From the NCBI RefSeq assembly GCF_037975245.1, contig NC_092569.1, positions 5,166,501 to 5,230,500 on the forward strand: a stretch of DNA of 64,000 nt, read 5' to 3'. A model generated the notes under the pieces. That model was given only the letters and a program-made list of their open reading frames with translations, searched no databases and was not told the DNA's origin. Positions 11,800-27,400 of this stretch are shown one piece after another. Each line of letters begins with the position of its first letter. The first letter of the stretch is position 1. Source of the stretch: Apostichopus japonicus. Taxonomy: Eukaryota > Echinodermata > Holothuroidea > Aspidochirotida > Stichopodidae. Position numbers and translations under genes: made by a program.

Positions 11800-12020
11800 A
11801 ACAGCCAATCAGCGTTGGCCTCTATTGATCAGCGTGACCTTAAGTAAACAATTGTTGCCTTTGCTGATTGGCTATTTTGGCTCGTGCCGACAACTACTCT
11901 ACCCAATCCGATTAAAATCAAGTTTGCTGATTGGTCGAGAGCATGCGAGCGTCGGAGTTGTCATCACCTTTCGTCGCGTGCCATGCAAATTACCCACTTC
12001 TTTAGTTGATTGGAGTTATT
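11800..12020. promoter_or_regulatory. Promoter-like island with five CCAAT boxes
   Basis: CCAAT or ATTGG pentamers lie at 11805-11809, 11867-11871, 11903-11907, 11930-11934 and 12009-12013. AGCCAATCAGC at 11803-11813 is exactly reversed as GCTGATTGGCT at 11863-11873, and GCTGATTGG recurs at 11926. Between them are GTAAACAA (forkhead-like, 11844) and AACAATTGTT (SOX dyad, 11847-11856), plus scattered CpGs. Clustered CCAAT boxes are a classic NF-Y promoter signature. CTGATTGGTC is also shared with the SoxC core promoter near 57425. No recognised gene starts here, so the target is unknown. Confidence 0.5.
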
Positions 12021-12795
12021 CACTCGTAAATAAATTCCAAACTCACAAATTGGCGTGGGGTTCATCTCCCCAAAAATCTCTCGTAAAGTGATTTTGTAGC
12101 CTTGGGGCTTTGCAACTTTACAGTGCCAGCAACTTGTTTGCATTATCGATTTGTATTCAACTTTCTCCAATGGCTCTTTTATAATATTTTTTTCCCTGCC
12201 ATAAATAGAGGGCATGGCAGTATATGGCTGCGCCAAAAAATTGTTGAGACATTTAATAGGGGGAATAAGGACTGATAATAGTTTGACCTTTCTACGGAAT
12301 CCACGGGGAGTACAGGTTAAGGACATTTTCCCTCTTCTTTTATATTTTCATTTTTTTTTTTTTTACATAAATGGTTTGAATGGTCTAAAAAATCTGGAAA
12401 TTACAGTCAGAAACGGTCATGGCCAAGACCTTCGGTTTATTTGAAGTTCGTAGATAGAAGGTGTATACATAGGAGTGACCGCGTTGTGTTTGTAGATCGA
12501 TTGCTATATATTGTACATTGATGAATGGGTTGGGTCGCCTTTTAATCTTATTCTTAATTTCTTAGTTTTGATACGGAAACAACAGCTTATCGTCAAGGAA
12601 ATGCTAAAATACTACTAGCGAATAGGTCAATCGGTAAAAACCAAGTAAAAAGTTCTACTTCCAGCTGAAGTGTTTTTTCCATATTTAAAGAGATAGCGGC
12701 AGGTGGTACAGAGAACCTTTTGCTACCACAGCAAATTAATTAACTGCTTTAACCTGTAGTTACTAGCCTATATAGGTTTCTTGTATCTGTTAGGT
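12021..12795. other. Intergenic DNA downstream of the CCAAT island
   Basis: ATAAATAG lies near 12202 and a 76-codon plus-strand frame starts at 12214 (GGCATGG context). The peptide has no recognisable domain and a Phe-rich stretch from a poly-T run. If the CCAAT island is a promoter firing rightward, this would be inside its transcript. Nothing firmer can be said. Confidence 0.35.
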
Positions 12796-12805
12796 ATTTA
12801 TTTCT

Positions 12806-12875
12806 GTACAGCGCTTTGAGATTTTATTGGAAAGCGCTGTATAAATGGCACATATTATTTTCGTTATTATTATTG
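12806..12875 (+). mobile_element. L2/CR1-type LINE (or dependent SINE) 3' tail
   Basis: ACAGCGCTTT at 12808-12817 and its exact reverse complement AAAGCGCTGT at 12831-12840 form a stem-loop. They are followed by ATAAATG and a TTATTATTATT terminal repeat. A hairpin with AGCGCT-ATAAATG before a TTATTATT microsatellite is the known 3' end of L2-clade LINEs and the SINEs they mobilise (MIR/CORE type). No reverse transcriptase sequence is attached, so it is a 5'-truncated copy or a SINE tail. Confidence 0.7.
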
Positions 12876-12965
12876 TGATTCTACTGGTGTGTGAAAGCGT
12901 ATTAACTGGCTTTGTATAACTGTAAATGAGGGCGCATTACCAAGTATTATGATTGTACAGAGTGC

Positions 12966-13080
12966 ACCCCAGTGGTCGAGTGGGACGGACTTCGGTCTGT
13001 GACACAAGGTCCAAGATTCGATTCCTACCTTCGCCTGAGTGAGTCCCAAGAAGGACGAACCCGGTCATGAAGTGGAATTT
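12966..13080 (+). mobile_element. tRNA-derived SINE head (degenerate)
   Basis: TGGTCGAGTGG at 12973-12983 fits an internal RNA polymerase III A box. GATTCGATTCC at 13015-13025 fits a B box, at a tRNA-like spacing of 42 bp. The would-be acceptor and T stems do not pair, so this is not a functional tRNA. It lies 90 bp after the L2-like tail, and a related sequence occurs near 39017. Confidence 0.5.
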
Positions 13081-13989
13081 TTCTGGTGTGTTGATCTTTA
13101 TTAATTTAAGATATGTCTGTCATACCAATGTCTACACATTTATATATGGTTATGGCTATAAGGTTTTACACATTTTCAAACAAGGGAATTTTTTCGTGGA
13201 CACTTTATAAATGGATGACTAATGAATTTGAGTCTTTAAAACGTATTATTTATATAAGGTGGGAAGTATACACTTATTTCGCCCACTTCTTTTTGGAAAG
13301 TAAATACATGAATTAAAAATAACGGGAGGGGGGGGGGGGGGGGTTAAACAACTTTGCTCATCATATGAAAAAGCTCACATACGGTAGCCTATACAGTACA
13401 TAGATCAGCGCTGAAAATAATATTTTAAAACAAACTCTAATTTAGCCGGTTCATAAAACGGTCATCGGGGAATCTGAAACAAGGAAATCTCCCATCACTT
13501 GTTGTCATGCCACTGAAATGTATGGATGACCTGACACGTGATTGCATCGTTCGAAAGTAAATGCCCCCAAAACAGCAGCAGATCAAGCGGAGAACAAAAT
13601 ATGTCAGAAAACGTAAGTTTACGATATATAAAATGTCCTTAACAACTGAGGCGTTGTGAATATGGACCAATAAGATCAGAGGGAGAGAGAGGTGGAGAGA
13701 GAGAGAGAAAAAATAACGTTAGAAAGAGGTAACATTGGAAGAAAGGTGAAATATTAAATAAGTGAACGTAACACCACAATGATGCTTAAGACACGATAGT
13801 ATGCAGGTAAAGTGTAGGATGGCCTTTAATTTAAGGATAACTTTAGGCAGAATTTTAATCCTGATATAGGACTATTTGATATTCCAAAAAAGAAGAACAG
13901 TTTGTGTTCTATGTTCGTATATAACTTTTCCAGTTTTTTCAGATATTCACCTTCGAAATATGCTGACTACCTTAGTCTTATTTTATAAC
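13081..13989. other. Intergenic DNA with a G16 run
   Basis: G16 at 13328-13343 and a GA-rich microsatellite at about 13679-13709. No gene recognised. Confidence 0.6.
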
Positions 13990-14190
13990 CCATTGAGGTT
14001 TGTGTGCATCTGAGGAACTAACATAATGGTCTGTGTGTTAAACTTTATAGTCCAGTCGCTTTAACTGATGACCATCAGCTCTTTAAAGGGACATTTCTCA
14101 AAAATAAACAGAGTTAAAGAAAAAAATTGTACTGATGGTAGTGTATGTTATTTACCCAAATATCCAAATCAATTGTGCCTAAAGCCATTT
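13990..14190 (+). repeat. Dispersed repeat, family 1, copy A
   Basis: Aligns with 36655-36862 through shared blocks in the same order: CTGAGG, GGTCTGTGTRTTA, CCAGTC-TTT, CTGATGA-C-TC, TTTAAAGGG, TTTCTCAAAA and TTGTGCCT-AAG-CAT. The divergence is substantial with several indels, so the copies are old. No coding capacity. Confidence 0.65.
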
Positions 14191-14610
14191 TTCATTGTAT
14201 TCCATATGCTGAGTTCGTTGTGTCCTGTATGATTACAGGACTGTGTGTGAACAGATGGATTGTGTACACAATGGCTTGAATCAAGGGGTCATTTTCAACT
14301 GGCCCCTTCTTTAGCCATTTGGAACGCAGCCAAACGTATTTTTGTATAATTTATATGGAGGTAAATATCATAACTTTAATCAGCTGTTGTACTATAGACC
14401 GTTTTCGATGAACTCCAAATGATAGGAAATTTTAGGGAATTCCCCTGGGTAGATCATTCAGACGGAAGAACGATGGGTACAACCACAACCCTTCGTGCAT
14501 GAATATCGCTGGGCCTATATGCTCTCGTACAATATCGAAGGTCTGATGATCGCTCAACGCGTGAAACTCTGAGTTACAACTACTAGTGTTCCACTAGTCT
14601 CAACTAGTCT

Positions 14611-14613
<3 letters not shown>
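14191..14613. other. Intergenic DNA between repeats
   Basis: Ordinary sequence with a short CTAGTCTCAA tandem just before the (AT)n block. Nothing else seen. Confidence 0.55.
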
Positions 14614-14698
<85 letters not shown>

Positions 14699-14973
14699 CC
14701 TATATAGCCTATATAGCCTATATATATATATAAAACCTATATATCCTATATATATCGCCTATATGTAAAGCCTATATAGCCTATATATATAGCCTATATA
14801 TATATAAAGCCTATATATATAGCCTATATATATATATATAAAGCCTATATAGTCTATATATATAGCCTATATATATAGCCTATATATATAGCCTATATAT
14901 ATATATATAAAGCCTATATAGCCTATATATATAGCCTATATATATATAGCCTTTATATAGCCTATATATATAG
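14614..14973. repeat. (AT)n followed by AGCCTATATA minisatellite
   Basis: About 80 bp of pure (AT)n to 14695 is followed by about 275 bp of variable units of the form GCCTATATA(TA)n with AAAGCC variants. GCCTATA-type units also recur as single copies elsewhere in the window. Confidence 0.95.
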
Positions 14974-15840
14974 GAGGGATTCAGAAAGGAGGTCCAAGCA
15001 GGAGGTTCCAACCTACTTGATATATTACTTCCAAAAAGATTTCATGCCGGAAAAAATGTCATTTCTCTCTCTCTGTCTCTCTTCATGTGTTAAAACAAGA
15101 AAGTTACTGACAGAAGACTGTGAAAAGAGGGAAAACAAATCACGTGTACTGTGTTCTATATAGCCAGCTGTTTTTCGAAAATTAGTTTCAGAAAAAAACA
15201 GTAAGTTTCGAAATATGATAGGTCGTTTTATCGCAATCAGTGACTCGTGGTAGTTTCAAAGAAACTGATATGAAAGCAGTTGCACATGTACCCACCACCC
15301 GTATTAGACGTTTACAATTACATATTATCACGTTTCTTGTGTCTTGTACAGCAGACAATAGATTACAATAACGGTGCTTACTATATTAGTGTATCAATCT
15401 AACGTAGCGAAAGAGGAATTGGAATATATCCTAGTACCACCGTCACCATCTTCGGGGAATTATAGGTGTACATTATATACAACGACTTCGAATAGAACAA
15501 AACCAGTTTTGTTCTTATTTCTTCGTTTCTTCTGTTTAGTTTTCATTATGCTCTCTTTAAAAACTGGAAGCTTCCAGACAATGTTTAGATTTTCTCCTGC
15601 CATAAATTCTGAATCTGAAAAGCTGCACAGACTTTCTCCCCAGTTGCCACATTCATAGATTTTTTTTTATCCCCTAAAGTAGAGGAACAACTAATCGGGC
15701 CATTTATTTGCTCTAATCTAATTCACTAGCTCCCCAAATTAGGGACAGATTTGGAAATGACATTTTAGATTCTTCAAACCTTTAATCACGAAGCCTTACA
15801 CCCCACTGGCCTCCTTTGCCGAAACCACACAAGTGTCCCT
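14974..15840. other. Intergenic DNA, nothing recognised
   Basis: A short CT-rich microsatellite near 15064-15085. A 94-codon plus frame at 15374-15658 has no recognisable domain. Confidence 0.55.
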
Positions 15841-15990
15841 ATTTATTCTCCAAATCGGATTATAGGTCGCGAGCGCGCGTGGGTTCGTAAGCCTTATTTG
15901 CATAATAATAGATTTAGTCTTTAACCTAATCCACGTGGCAGGCTTGGGGCACGTGCCATTCTTCAAGACCACACGAATGGATTATTTTCA
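15841..15990. promoter_or_regulatory. Candidate enhancer: POU octamer, K50 homeodomain and E-box cluster
   Basis: Within about 130 bp: GGATTA at 15857-15862, a perfect octamer ATTTGCAT at 15896-15903 leading into AATAATAG (a degenerate SOX half-site), TAATCC at 15927-15932, CACGTG at 15932-15937 and 15950-15955, and GGATTA at 15979-15984. GGATTA/TAATCC is the Otx/Pitx/Gsc-type site. The segment lacks simple repeats and is more CpG-rich than its surroundings. Function is inferred from motif density only. Confidence 0.35.
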
Positions 15991-17470
15991 ATTGTGTCTA
16001 TCTGGAGGAAATTGGCAAGTAAATCGCTTGTGACCCCTACGGTCCATTGACATTTATTTTTTCAAAATAAGTATTTCATCAAGAACTGGAGTGGGTTTTT
16101 ATTTCTCTTTTTTTCCCCCTCCTTTTTTTTATCCTTGTTTTGCGTTGTCTTCTCAAATTTATACACAAAATTGGTTTCACAATTACTTTTGGGAAATGAA
16201 ACGTCAAATGTCCAAAGAAGAAGTGGTAAAAAGTTTAAAAACAACTACAAACACGAATGTGGGTGTGTGTGTGTGTATGATAAGGAATTGTTACCAGTTA
16301 GTTGCCATGCGATCGTTATTCTGTTTATATATTCGTTTTTACCAGGCCGGTATATGTATGTGAAAATGCATTTTAATTAGGCATTTTACGTTACTCTCTA
16401 TAAACCTACGTGTTCACAAGGCACTTTTACCACATTCTTCGAGAATACGTTTTATCAACGTACTGTACCACGTTCTATACATTCACATCTAAATAAGTGA
16501 CCAAGTACGAGTACCTTAAAGGCTACCGTACCTTTTTTTAAATTTTTTATTGACGTACGATTTAGTCAAGTATGGTAAGTCAGCTTCTGTTTCATTACAA
16601 TAAAATATAACTGCAATAATATCATACTGAAATATTTTCCAGCTGTACTCAAGTAAACTATAGTGCAGAATTAGGTAAGAACTCTGAAGTTCTTTCTCCT
16701 CGTCAAAAGAGGAACAACCTCATCACTAAAATAACGTTAAGCGTTGTATGAATTCTTTCTTATCGCACAAAAGAGGTATAGCCTCTTAAGTGAGGACAGT
16801 AATAATTCTCATATTCTTATATGCAAATGAAGTTATTATGACCCTTGTTGTACATATGTATTTTAATACTTTCTATACTGTTTGATAACAGATTCGCTGT
16901 TTCTAGTGCCATCCCTTAAGCAGGGTCGGATTAATGCATAGTCTAACTTTAGGCTATAAAGTGAACGACATTGTTGTTGGGTTCTTTGTATTGCACTTTT
17001 TTGATCAAAATCAACTGAAGAAGTTGCTTATGACGAGGAATTTCAGAAGAGAAACAAAATTTTTGGTACACAGTGATGGGTGGCTTATGAATATGGATAA
17101 TGTATAATTATCTATCAATGTTTATGTATAGGCTATATGCATAAAAAAAAAATGGCGGGAAGGTAATCTTGTTCTAAACTGATACATTTGCACCTGCTTG
17201 TATCCGTTTAAGCTGAAAAGTCTCCTTCCATCCTACTCCTTCTTTTGTGACAGAACGTCATTATCTCGATATTTTCTACATCCCTGGGATTTTTCTGATC
17301 TAAATCGACACCTCTATGTGGCAGAGGGTGTGTAGGAGGGGTGAAGCAATAACAGTGAACGCGGCGAAGGATCGTGGGTGCACGAATTCAAGTTTGGATG
17401 CTTGAAACAAGTTTGAAAGGGCCTCTAGGCCAGCTGCTCTCCAACAAAACCACAGGCACACGACATTTCT
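15991..17470. other. Intergenic DNA with a short duplicated hairpin
   Basis: GAAGTTCTTTCTCCTCG-CAAAAGAGG near 16687 is repeated as GAATTCTTTCTTATCGCACAAAAGAGG near 16750. The second copy ends in AAGAGG-TATAG-CCTCTT, a 6-bp stem, and the first has a weaker version. A GT-rich microsatellite lies at 16260-16277. No gene recognised. Confidence 0.5.
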
Positions 17471-17560
17471 TGTACCTATTGTTTACGTCCTACCAGCACC
17501 TGTCGCTCGCGAGCCGCCAACAATAGGCACATACCGTCACCTTCCATTGTATTGTTCCCG
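17471..17560. promoter_or_regulatory. Cluster of four SOX-type sites
   Basis: CCTATTGTT at 17475-17483 and its exact inverse AACAATAGG at 17519-17527 fit the SOX consensus AACAATRG. CCATTGT at 17544-17550 and ATTGTT at 17551-17556 follow. TTGTTTAC (forkhead-like) overlaps the first site, and CACCTG (E-box) lies at 17497-17502. The inverted pair resembles dimeric SOX sites. It lies about 40 kb upstream of the only gene seen, itself a SOX factor. Confidence 0.35.
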
Positions 17561-20129
17561 GGGTGTAATTTGCTTCAGCACCTTGGGGTTCTAGTATTTG
17601 GACAACCCTTGAACCCTCGGATTAGGTTCCCAGGGCAGGTGCTGGAAACAGAAGAACTTTCATACCAAAAATAATAATGATAGCCTAATATTAATTTGAA
17701 AAAGTATAAAATGACCTCGCGAAGGAAGAGATCAAATTTACAAATGGATTGAACTATTCAATGCAGTGAATGCACGTTAAAGTAATATACCACCGGTTGG
17801 AAAACTTAATGTTATTATTTACCACACGGTAAACTTAAAGTTTTCTGAATCTAAATATATCGTAACGGTTGAAGCCTGACATAACTAATCAGTTTTGTTA
17901 GTATATGAGTCAGCAGTGGTTAACTTTGATGGACTTAATCATGGACTAATATAACAAGAAGTATTCAAAGACAAAATATGACAGATTTTAATGAAACTGT
18001 TGAGTTACTAAAACAATGGACTGTCTTTGCAAGAACACAGCTTGAAGGCAGTAGTCTTAATTTAATACATTTTAATTATGTTTCATTCCATTTTTCGTGA
18101 TATTAAAGACATGATCATTGTTGCCAAATTAACTATCTTCCACAAACTGACTGCTTTAAGACTTCTGTATAGTATAAACAAGACGTGCAGTGATCGTATT
18201 GACAAGTATATAAATATCCCCTCTATATGGATATGGGGAACGGTCTCGTCGGGTTCACGTTCTCTTATGATATAGCCTACAAGTTATGTCATAATGACGG
18301 TCAACTCTGCGGGATTGTTTTAAATAATAATTTCTCCTCTTCAGTTATAAACGTGAGACCACTGTCACGTTCTTGGCTGCAATATCCCTTATTCACATGA
18401 TGCTCCTTTGTTAATTTTCTGGATGCACAAATTCATGGCTTCTGTTACTATTTTTAGTCCTATGAAGTAGGTTAAAGTCTATGTTTGTGAGTAGTGTCTG
18501 ACTTCACCTATATCCCACATATACCGTATATATGAGATGGGGAGGCTATATGGGTGAATGTTTATAGCATACCTTCCCAAGACAGTAAAGGAAAGGCGAT
18601 ATTAGGGGTATATACACTTTAAGAGATTTAGCACCTTCATCTCCACCCTTTCAATTCCCCCCCCCCCACTTTTGAACATCCCGTCGATTACTAAGACCAA
18701 TGTGTCTAACCATCACTGCTATGGTCAAAACATATATACAATCATTCCATTACAATAGGTACAATTTCGCGACTGCATGCCTGCACGTCCCTATAGCATA
18801 CACAGAACTAAGTGTAACAATTGTGTTTGAGTCATTTGTTACTTCATTAAGGTTACTCATGCATACATTCACTCTGTAATAATGTATACACACATGTGTT
18901 CATATTTTGATGATTGCTACTAAAATTCTTAATGATATGTAGGCTACAATATAACTAGGCGTAATTAAAATGTTTAACTGATTCATTTGACGAGGACATC
19001 AAAACTATGGATCCTAATTTATGGAGTGAACCATAAACGCTACTGAGATGATTTGATGTCAGAAATTAAATTTAAAATCGATGAAATTAAAGCAGACACC
19101 CGACCGTACATATAAGACCGTCAACCATGCTAATTAACCTGCATTAATCAACTTCCCCTGAGGAGAACAGACATTTATGAATATCAAAGTCCGAAATTTT
19201 TTTTTCTGTATTGAACGTGAAAAGTTTTCCTTTGATGTTGTTATTACCGTATGGCGTGTGTATACCCGTGCAAAGTTTTTATCATCCCGGGTTCGACTAT
19301 AAGAGGTATTTAGCGAGAACCAGGCATACGTAGGGGTACACCTGCTTCTTCTTTCAATATTTACCGTTGTTAAACCTATAAGATGGAAACCCTGGCTGTT
19401 TGGATATGAAGACTGCCTGCAGGTCTTACTTTAGTAGTAACAACCGTTATTTTACGTCATTTCTCGCTCAATCTAGAACCGACCTCAGTAAACAGCTGCA
19501 AGTTTAAGACAACCAAACCAAATGTTTGATCAACGCGCGAGATGTACTCTTGGTCAGTTTGTTTTGATTCTTACGTTTGAGTTTGGTTCATTATTTTTCA
19601 AAGAGGTCCTATTCTATCGGTCATGGCTAGCATTCTCACCCGTACTTTCTGAAAAGCATCCTGCAACCCCGCAGCACGCGTATGGAGCAACCGTTAATCT
19701 TGATTGCTTTTCGAGTTGGCACGAAAGGACTTTTATTGAGTAATCTTACAGTAAATTAGTTTGTTTGAACTCTTATAAAACCCCTTTCTTTTCTTTTCTT
19801 TCTATCTCCGTTCCTGTTTTTAATACTATGCGCCTTCTTCATGTGCTTGTTTGCCTTATTAAGGTGGTCAAAAGGAGACTTTTTCTATAAGTTTAGAAGT
19901 AAACATGGCTATAGCTCCCTTCATTGTTCCCCTTGATTGAAAACAAGATGACTCTATACATATTGTACTCTTTTAAGCAGGAGGGAAAAGGGAGGGGGGG
20001 GGGCTCTGTTTTTGATTTCGTCAACAATTTTAACAAGTACCGTATATCAACTAAGAGTTACTAAACTATAAGATCGTAATTGATGGAACTAAGACAACCT
20101 CCCACATTGTGTCATTTTTTTTATCAAGC
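17561..20129. other. AT-rich intergenic DNA
   Basis: C11 at about 18657-18667. A homeodomain-rich patch (GCTAATTAACCTGCATTAAT) lies near 19129. There is a G-rich run at about 19992-20005. No gene recognised. Confidence 0.55.
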
Positions 20130-20330
20130 AGGACAGGCCCGGAACCAGGTTGGGGCGCCCGTTCCGCCTCGTGCAGACAATTGTCCATCTCCCCCACCCC
20201 CTCCCCAATTTGTAACAAGTAGCAGGACACAACTATTGTGTCCCGCTTTAAGTGGTTTGTGACCCTACTTAAATTGTTGACATACCCCAATTCAGAATTC
20301 CTTGCATGGCTACGGGCATGTATGAGGTTA
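20130..20330 (+). repeat. Dispersed repeat, family 2, copy A
   Basis: Shares CCCGG-AACCAGGT-GGG, a C-rich run, AACAAGT-RCAGGACAC-TATTGTG-CC-TTTAA and CAGAAT...GGCTACGGG with 38765-38935, in the same order and orientation. Probably a diverged transposon-derived repeat that carries an internal poly-C/poly-G tract. Confidence 0.6.
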
Positions 20331-20451
20331 ATGAAGCTAATTAAACATTTCATATTTCGTCGCCCGAACACTCTTTCCATATAATTTAAATATTAATCTG
20401 ATGTCATTATCAAACTGGAAAACTTTTTTGTCAACATCAACTTCATTATTT

Positions 20452-20550
20452 GATAGTGTAATGTATAGTGTGTAACAGTACCTGATAGTGTAATATAGTG
20501 TACAGCAGTACCCGATAGTGTAATATAGTGTACAACAGTCCCTGATAGTT
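20452..20550 (+). repeat. 30-bp minisatellite, about 3.2 copies
   Basis: Units beginning GATAGTGTAATATAGTGTAC start at 20452, 20484, 20514 and (partial) 20544, giving periods of 32, 30 and 30 bp. The copies differ by a few substitutions. Confidence 0.9.
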
Positions 20551-24494
<3,944 letters not shown>

Positions 24495-27400
24495 CGTTAT
24501 AAATGAAACACAAATAGTGGATTTTGTTTCTTCAAATTTTTGAGGGTAGCATATCAGATATAACCGTCCAGTTTATTCTCTTGTAGATATCTAACCTTGA
24601 GAGGAGAATGCATTCTTCAGTACCCTTGTCTTTCATTTAGACCTTTTTTTTTGGGAGAAAGTAAAGGGGGGGGGGGGCTAAAACCAACTAGTATAAAAAG
24701 TATTCTTTAGTCAGTGACATATTTCTCAAGGACTTAACTTCGCTCATGCAGAGTCTCTGCCTAGCGAGACAAAACTTTTTTTAATTCCGTCGATGGAGTG
24801 GTGGTAACAAAGCCAATTTACAGCAGGAAAAAAAAAAGTTTTAAAACCTTTTCGACGGAATTCAAACTTAAGGGCAGGGTTATTTCCGTCTGAGTGTATC
24901 CGACAAAAGCAATTTGAAGTTATTTGCGGGTAACTGCGAATTGACAGACGCGATTCAATTGGCCCTAGCAACATCTCCAGATGGCGCGAGAACAAAGATA
25001 CTGAACCCGTCGGTGGTTGATGGTGCAGGGTGCAATGGACATCTCACTTTTTTTTTTTATCTTTTTTTTTTTTTATCGTGTCATTATTCCGGCTACAGTA
25101 CACACACCGTTACTTGGTTACAGGATCAATTACGCGAGATGATGGCACATGGCGAAGCAAAGAGATGAAAAGGGAACACTAGGATGGCTCTATGAGGGGG
25201 GCTTAAAGAGAGTAAACATTTTTGTTCAAATGACAATAAGGCACGCGCTGGCACGCGAAGAGGACAGAAAAACAAACGGTCGATAAGATTAATTTTACAG
25301 TGGGTCCTCCTCGCTGGCATGATCTTGTTACGAAGTGAATGTAAATAGATTCCAAAAAAGGGGTAAGAGATGGTGCTGTTGGTTGAGCCAACTTGAAAGG
25401 ACTAGACTGTATAGTGCTGAAAAGGTGTTAATTGCCAACGCGTGCCGCTCTTTGTCCAAAAACCAATTATTTCAGTCTCTTTTTCTTCTTCTTTTTTCTT
25501 TGTGCGGTCTCTTCTAATCTTCTTCATCTCCTTGGTGACAGTCAAATCTGACGTACCAATTGAGTTACCAAGTATACATGAAAAACTCCATTTTAGCCAC
25601 CCCCCCGCTCCCCACACACACACCCTATTACGTAATTATACCGTAAGAGGTTAATTTTGAAGAATTCTGTATAATACCTAGTCCAGATATTCATCATATT
25701 GCTGACCGCCCTCACTGGTCCTCGGCGATAGCGACCTGTACCCCATGCATAGCTCGCGCCCAATTAGCCTTCATTTTTTTTTCTTTATTATATAAAGTCT
25801 TTGATATAAAGTTTTGAAAATTAACATATAACCGATATATAAACAGGTTCTCTTATTAAATATTATCTTGAGTCATTTCTGGGTGTGTTCCAATGCACGC
25901 TGGCTAAACATAGACGTCACCAACAAAAGTAACGTGTGAGATTTCATGCAAAACTTAATATCTGCGAAAGAAAGAGAGAAAAGGACGAAGTTGGAGGGGG
26001 ACTCTCCGATGAGCCCCTTATTATTCCAATTTCAGGTATCATATAGCCCCTCCCCTTCCAATGCACCAATACCGGTCTCGCCGCCCCCTTTGCAACCGTC
26101 AACGTCAGCATACGGCAACTATGCAATAAACCGTGTCATGACTGGAAATAGGCATGCGCCTCAAGAAGATAGGACGGCGATGATTGTCTCGTTACGTTTT
26201 TGTGTTGTCAATAACTGATTTGCATTTTGTGTTGTGTTTATTACAATCTGACCATGTTACCATGTACGTTCAACTGTTGAACGAAATACCCGTGGCTGTC
26301 CTTTTATAAATCTATGATGTTATAGTAGTGCACTATATGATCTGAAAACCTTTTCTTTGTTTTTCTTTTCATATTTTGAATGGCGAAGTGCTAAAAAGTG
26401 ATAACATTTAAAAGAAAGTCATCATTACATGCATGATGCCATGTTAAAAGCTTCAATATTTCACATTCAGCATTTGCTTAAACCCATCTCTATTACAGAA
26501 GAAAAACATTTGCCTAAATAAAGAAACAAATTTAATAAACATGAAGAACATGTGGTCCGACGATGTCATATTTAAACTTGATCAAGTCGTCAACTTTGTG
26601 CGTGAAGGAAGATTAGACCATTTCCGCAGTGATATCTCTCAAATGAAATAAAAGTCATAGCTGCTTGGGGAAGTTATTCATCACAGTATATACCTTTACA
26701 GCAAAAATCCAACGTTTGATTTGTGCCTCCTTAATCATTTTGTCTCCTTAATCCTTCGAAATCGAAGAAATTAGACATAACGTGTTCGAATGAAACAATA
26801 CAATATAATTCAATTTGTGAGAATTGACGAGATAGGATTAAACAATTAATATAACTCACTAATTGGGATCATATAGTTGGTTGTATAGCTATGTCCGTAG
26901 ACGTTTTAAGTAAGATTGAGGGGGTATCCAATTATGTGTGAGAATATCACGTGACATAATTATACAAAGGTACAACACAACACTATACAATTCTATGTGT
27001 TCTATATTTGATTCCATTTCTTCGGTGACATGTATATAGTAACTTTCAAAATGATTAACTCCCTGAGACTTATTAAGAGGTTTATATAGTCTACTTCTGT
27101 CAATAATACATAATATACTCTGAACATTTTACTCTGATGATCAAGTTCTTTAGAAGTTGAAAGCCACTTCAGAAACAAAGAAGTTATCAATTACTAGCAT
27201 GCAAAATGTTCGGTTTATCATAATATTAAAGGAGCGTTCCCACGTCTAAGGACACGAACCTTACTCTCTCCAAGTTCATTTTACATATCAGTATGAAATG
27301 ATAACACAAATTCGTGAGATAACTGTGAATGCTATTTTATTTTACTACACACTTTATGCTCAACGGCCATCGCTGTAGTTAGCTTTATATTTTAAAATTT

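Noticed and set aside
12973-13025. Possible functional tRNA gene
   Set aside because: A and B boxes are present, but acceptor and T stems do not pair and no coherent cloverleaf forms; treated as a SINE head.
16821-16828. Additional octamers (ATGCAAAT) near 11984, 16821, 23933, 46073, 51060 and 60159
   Set aside because: They lack an adjoining SOX half-site, and their number is close to what base composition predicts.
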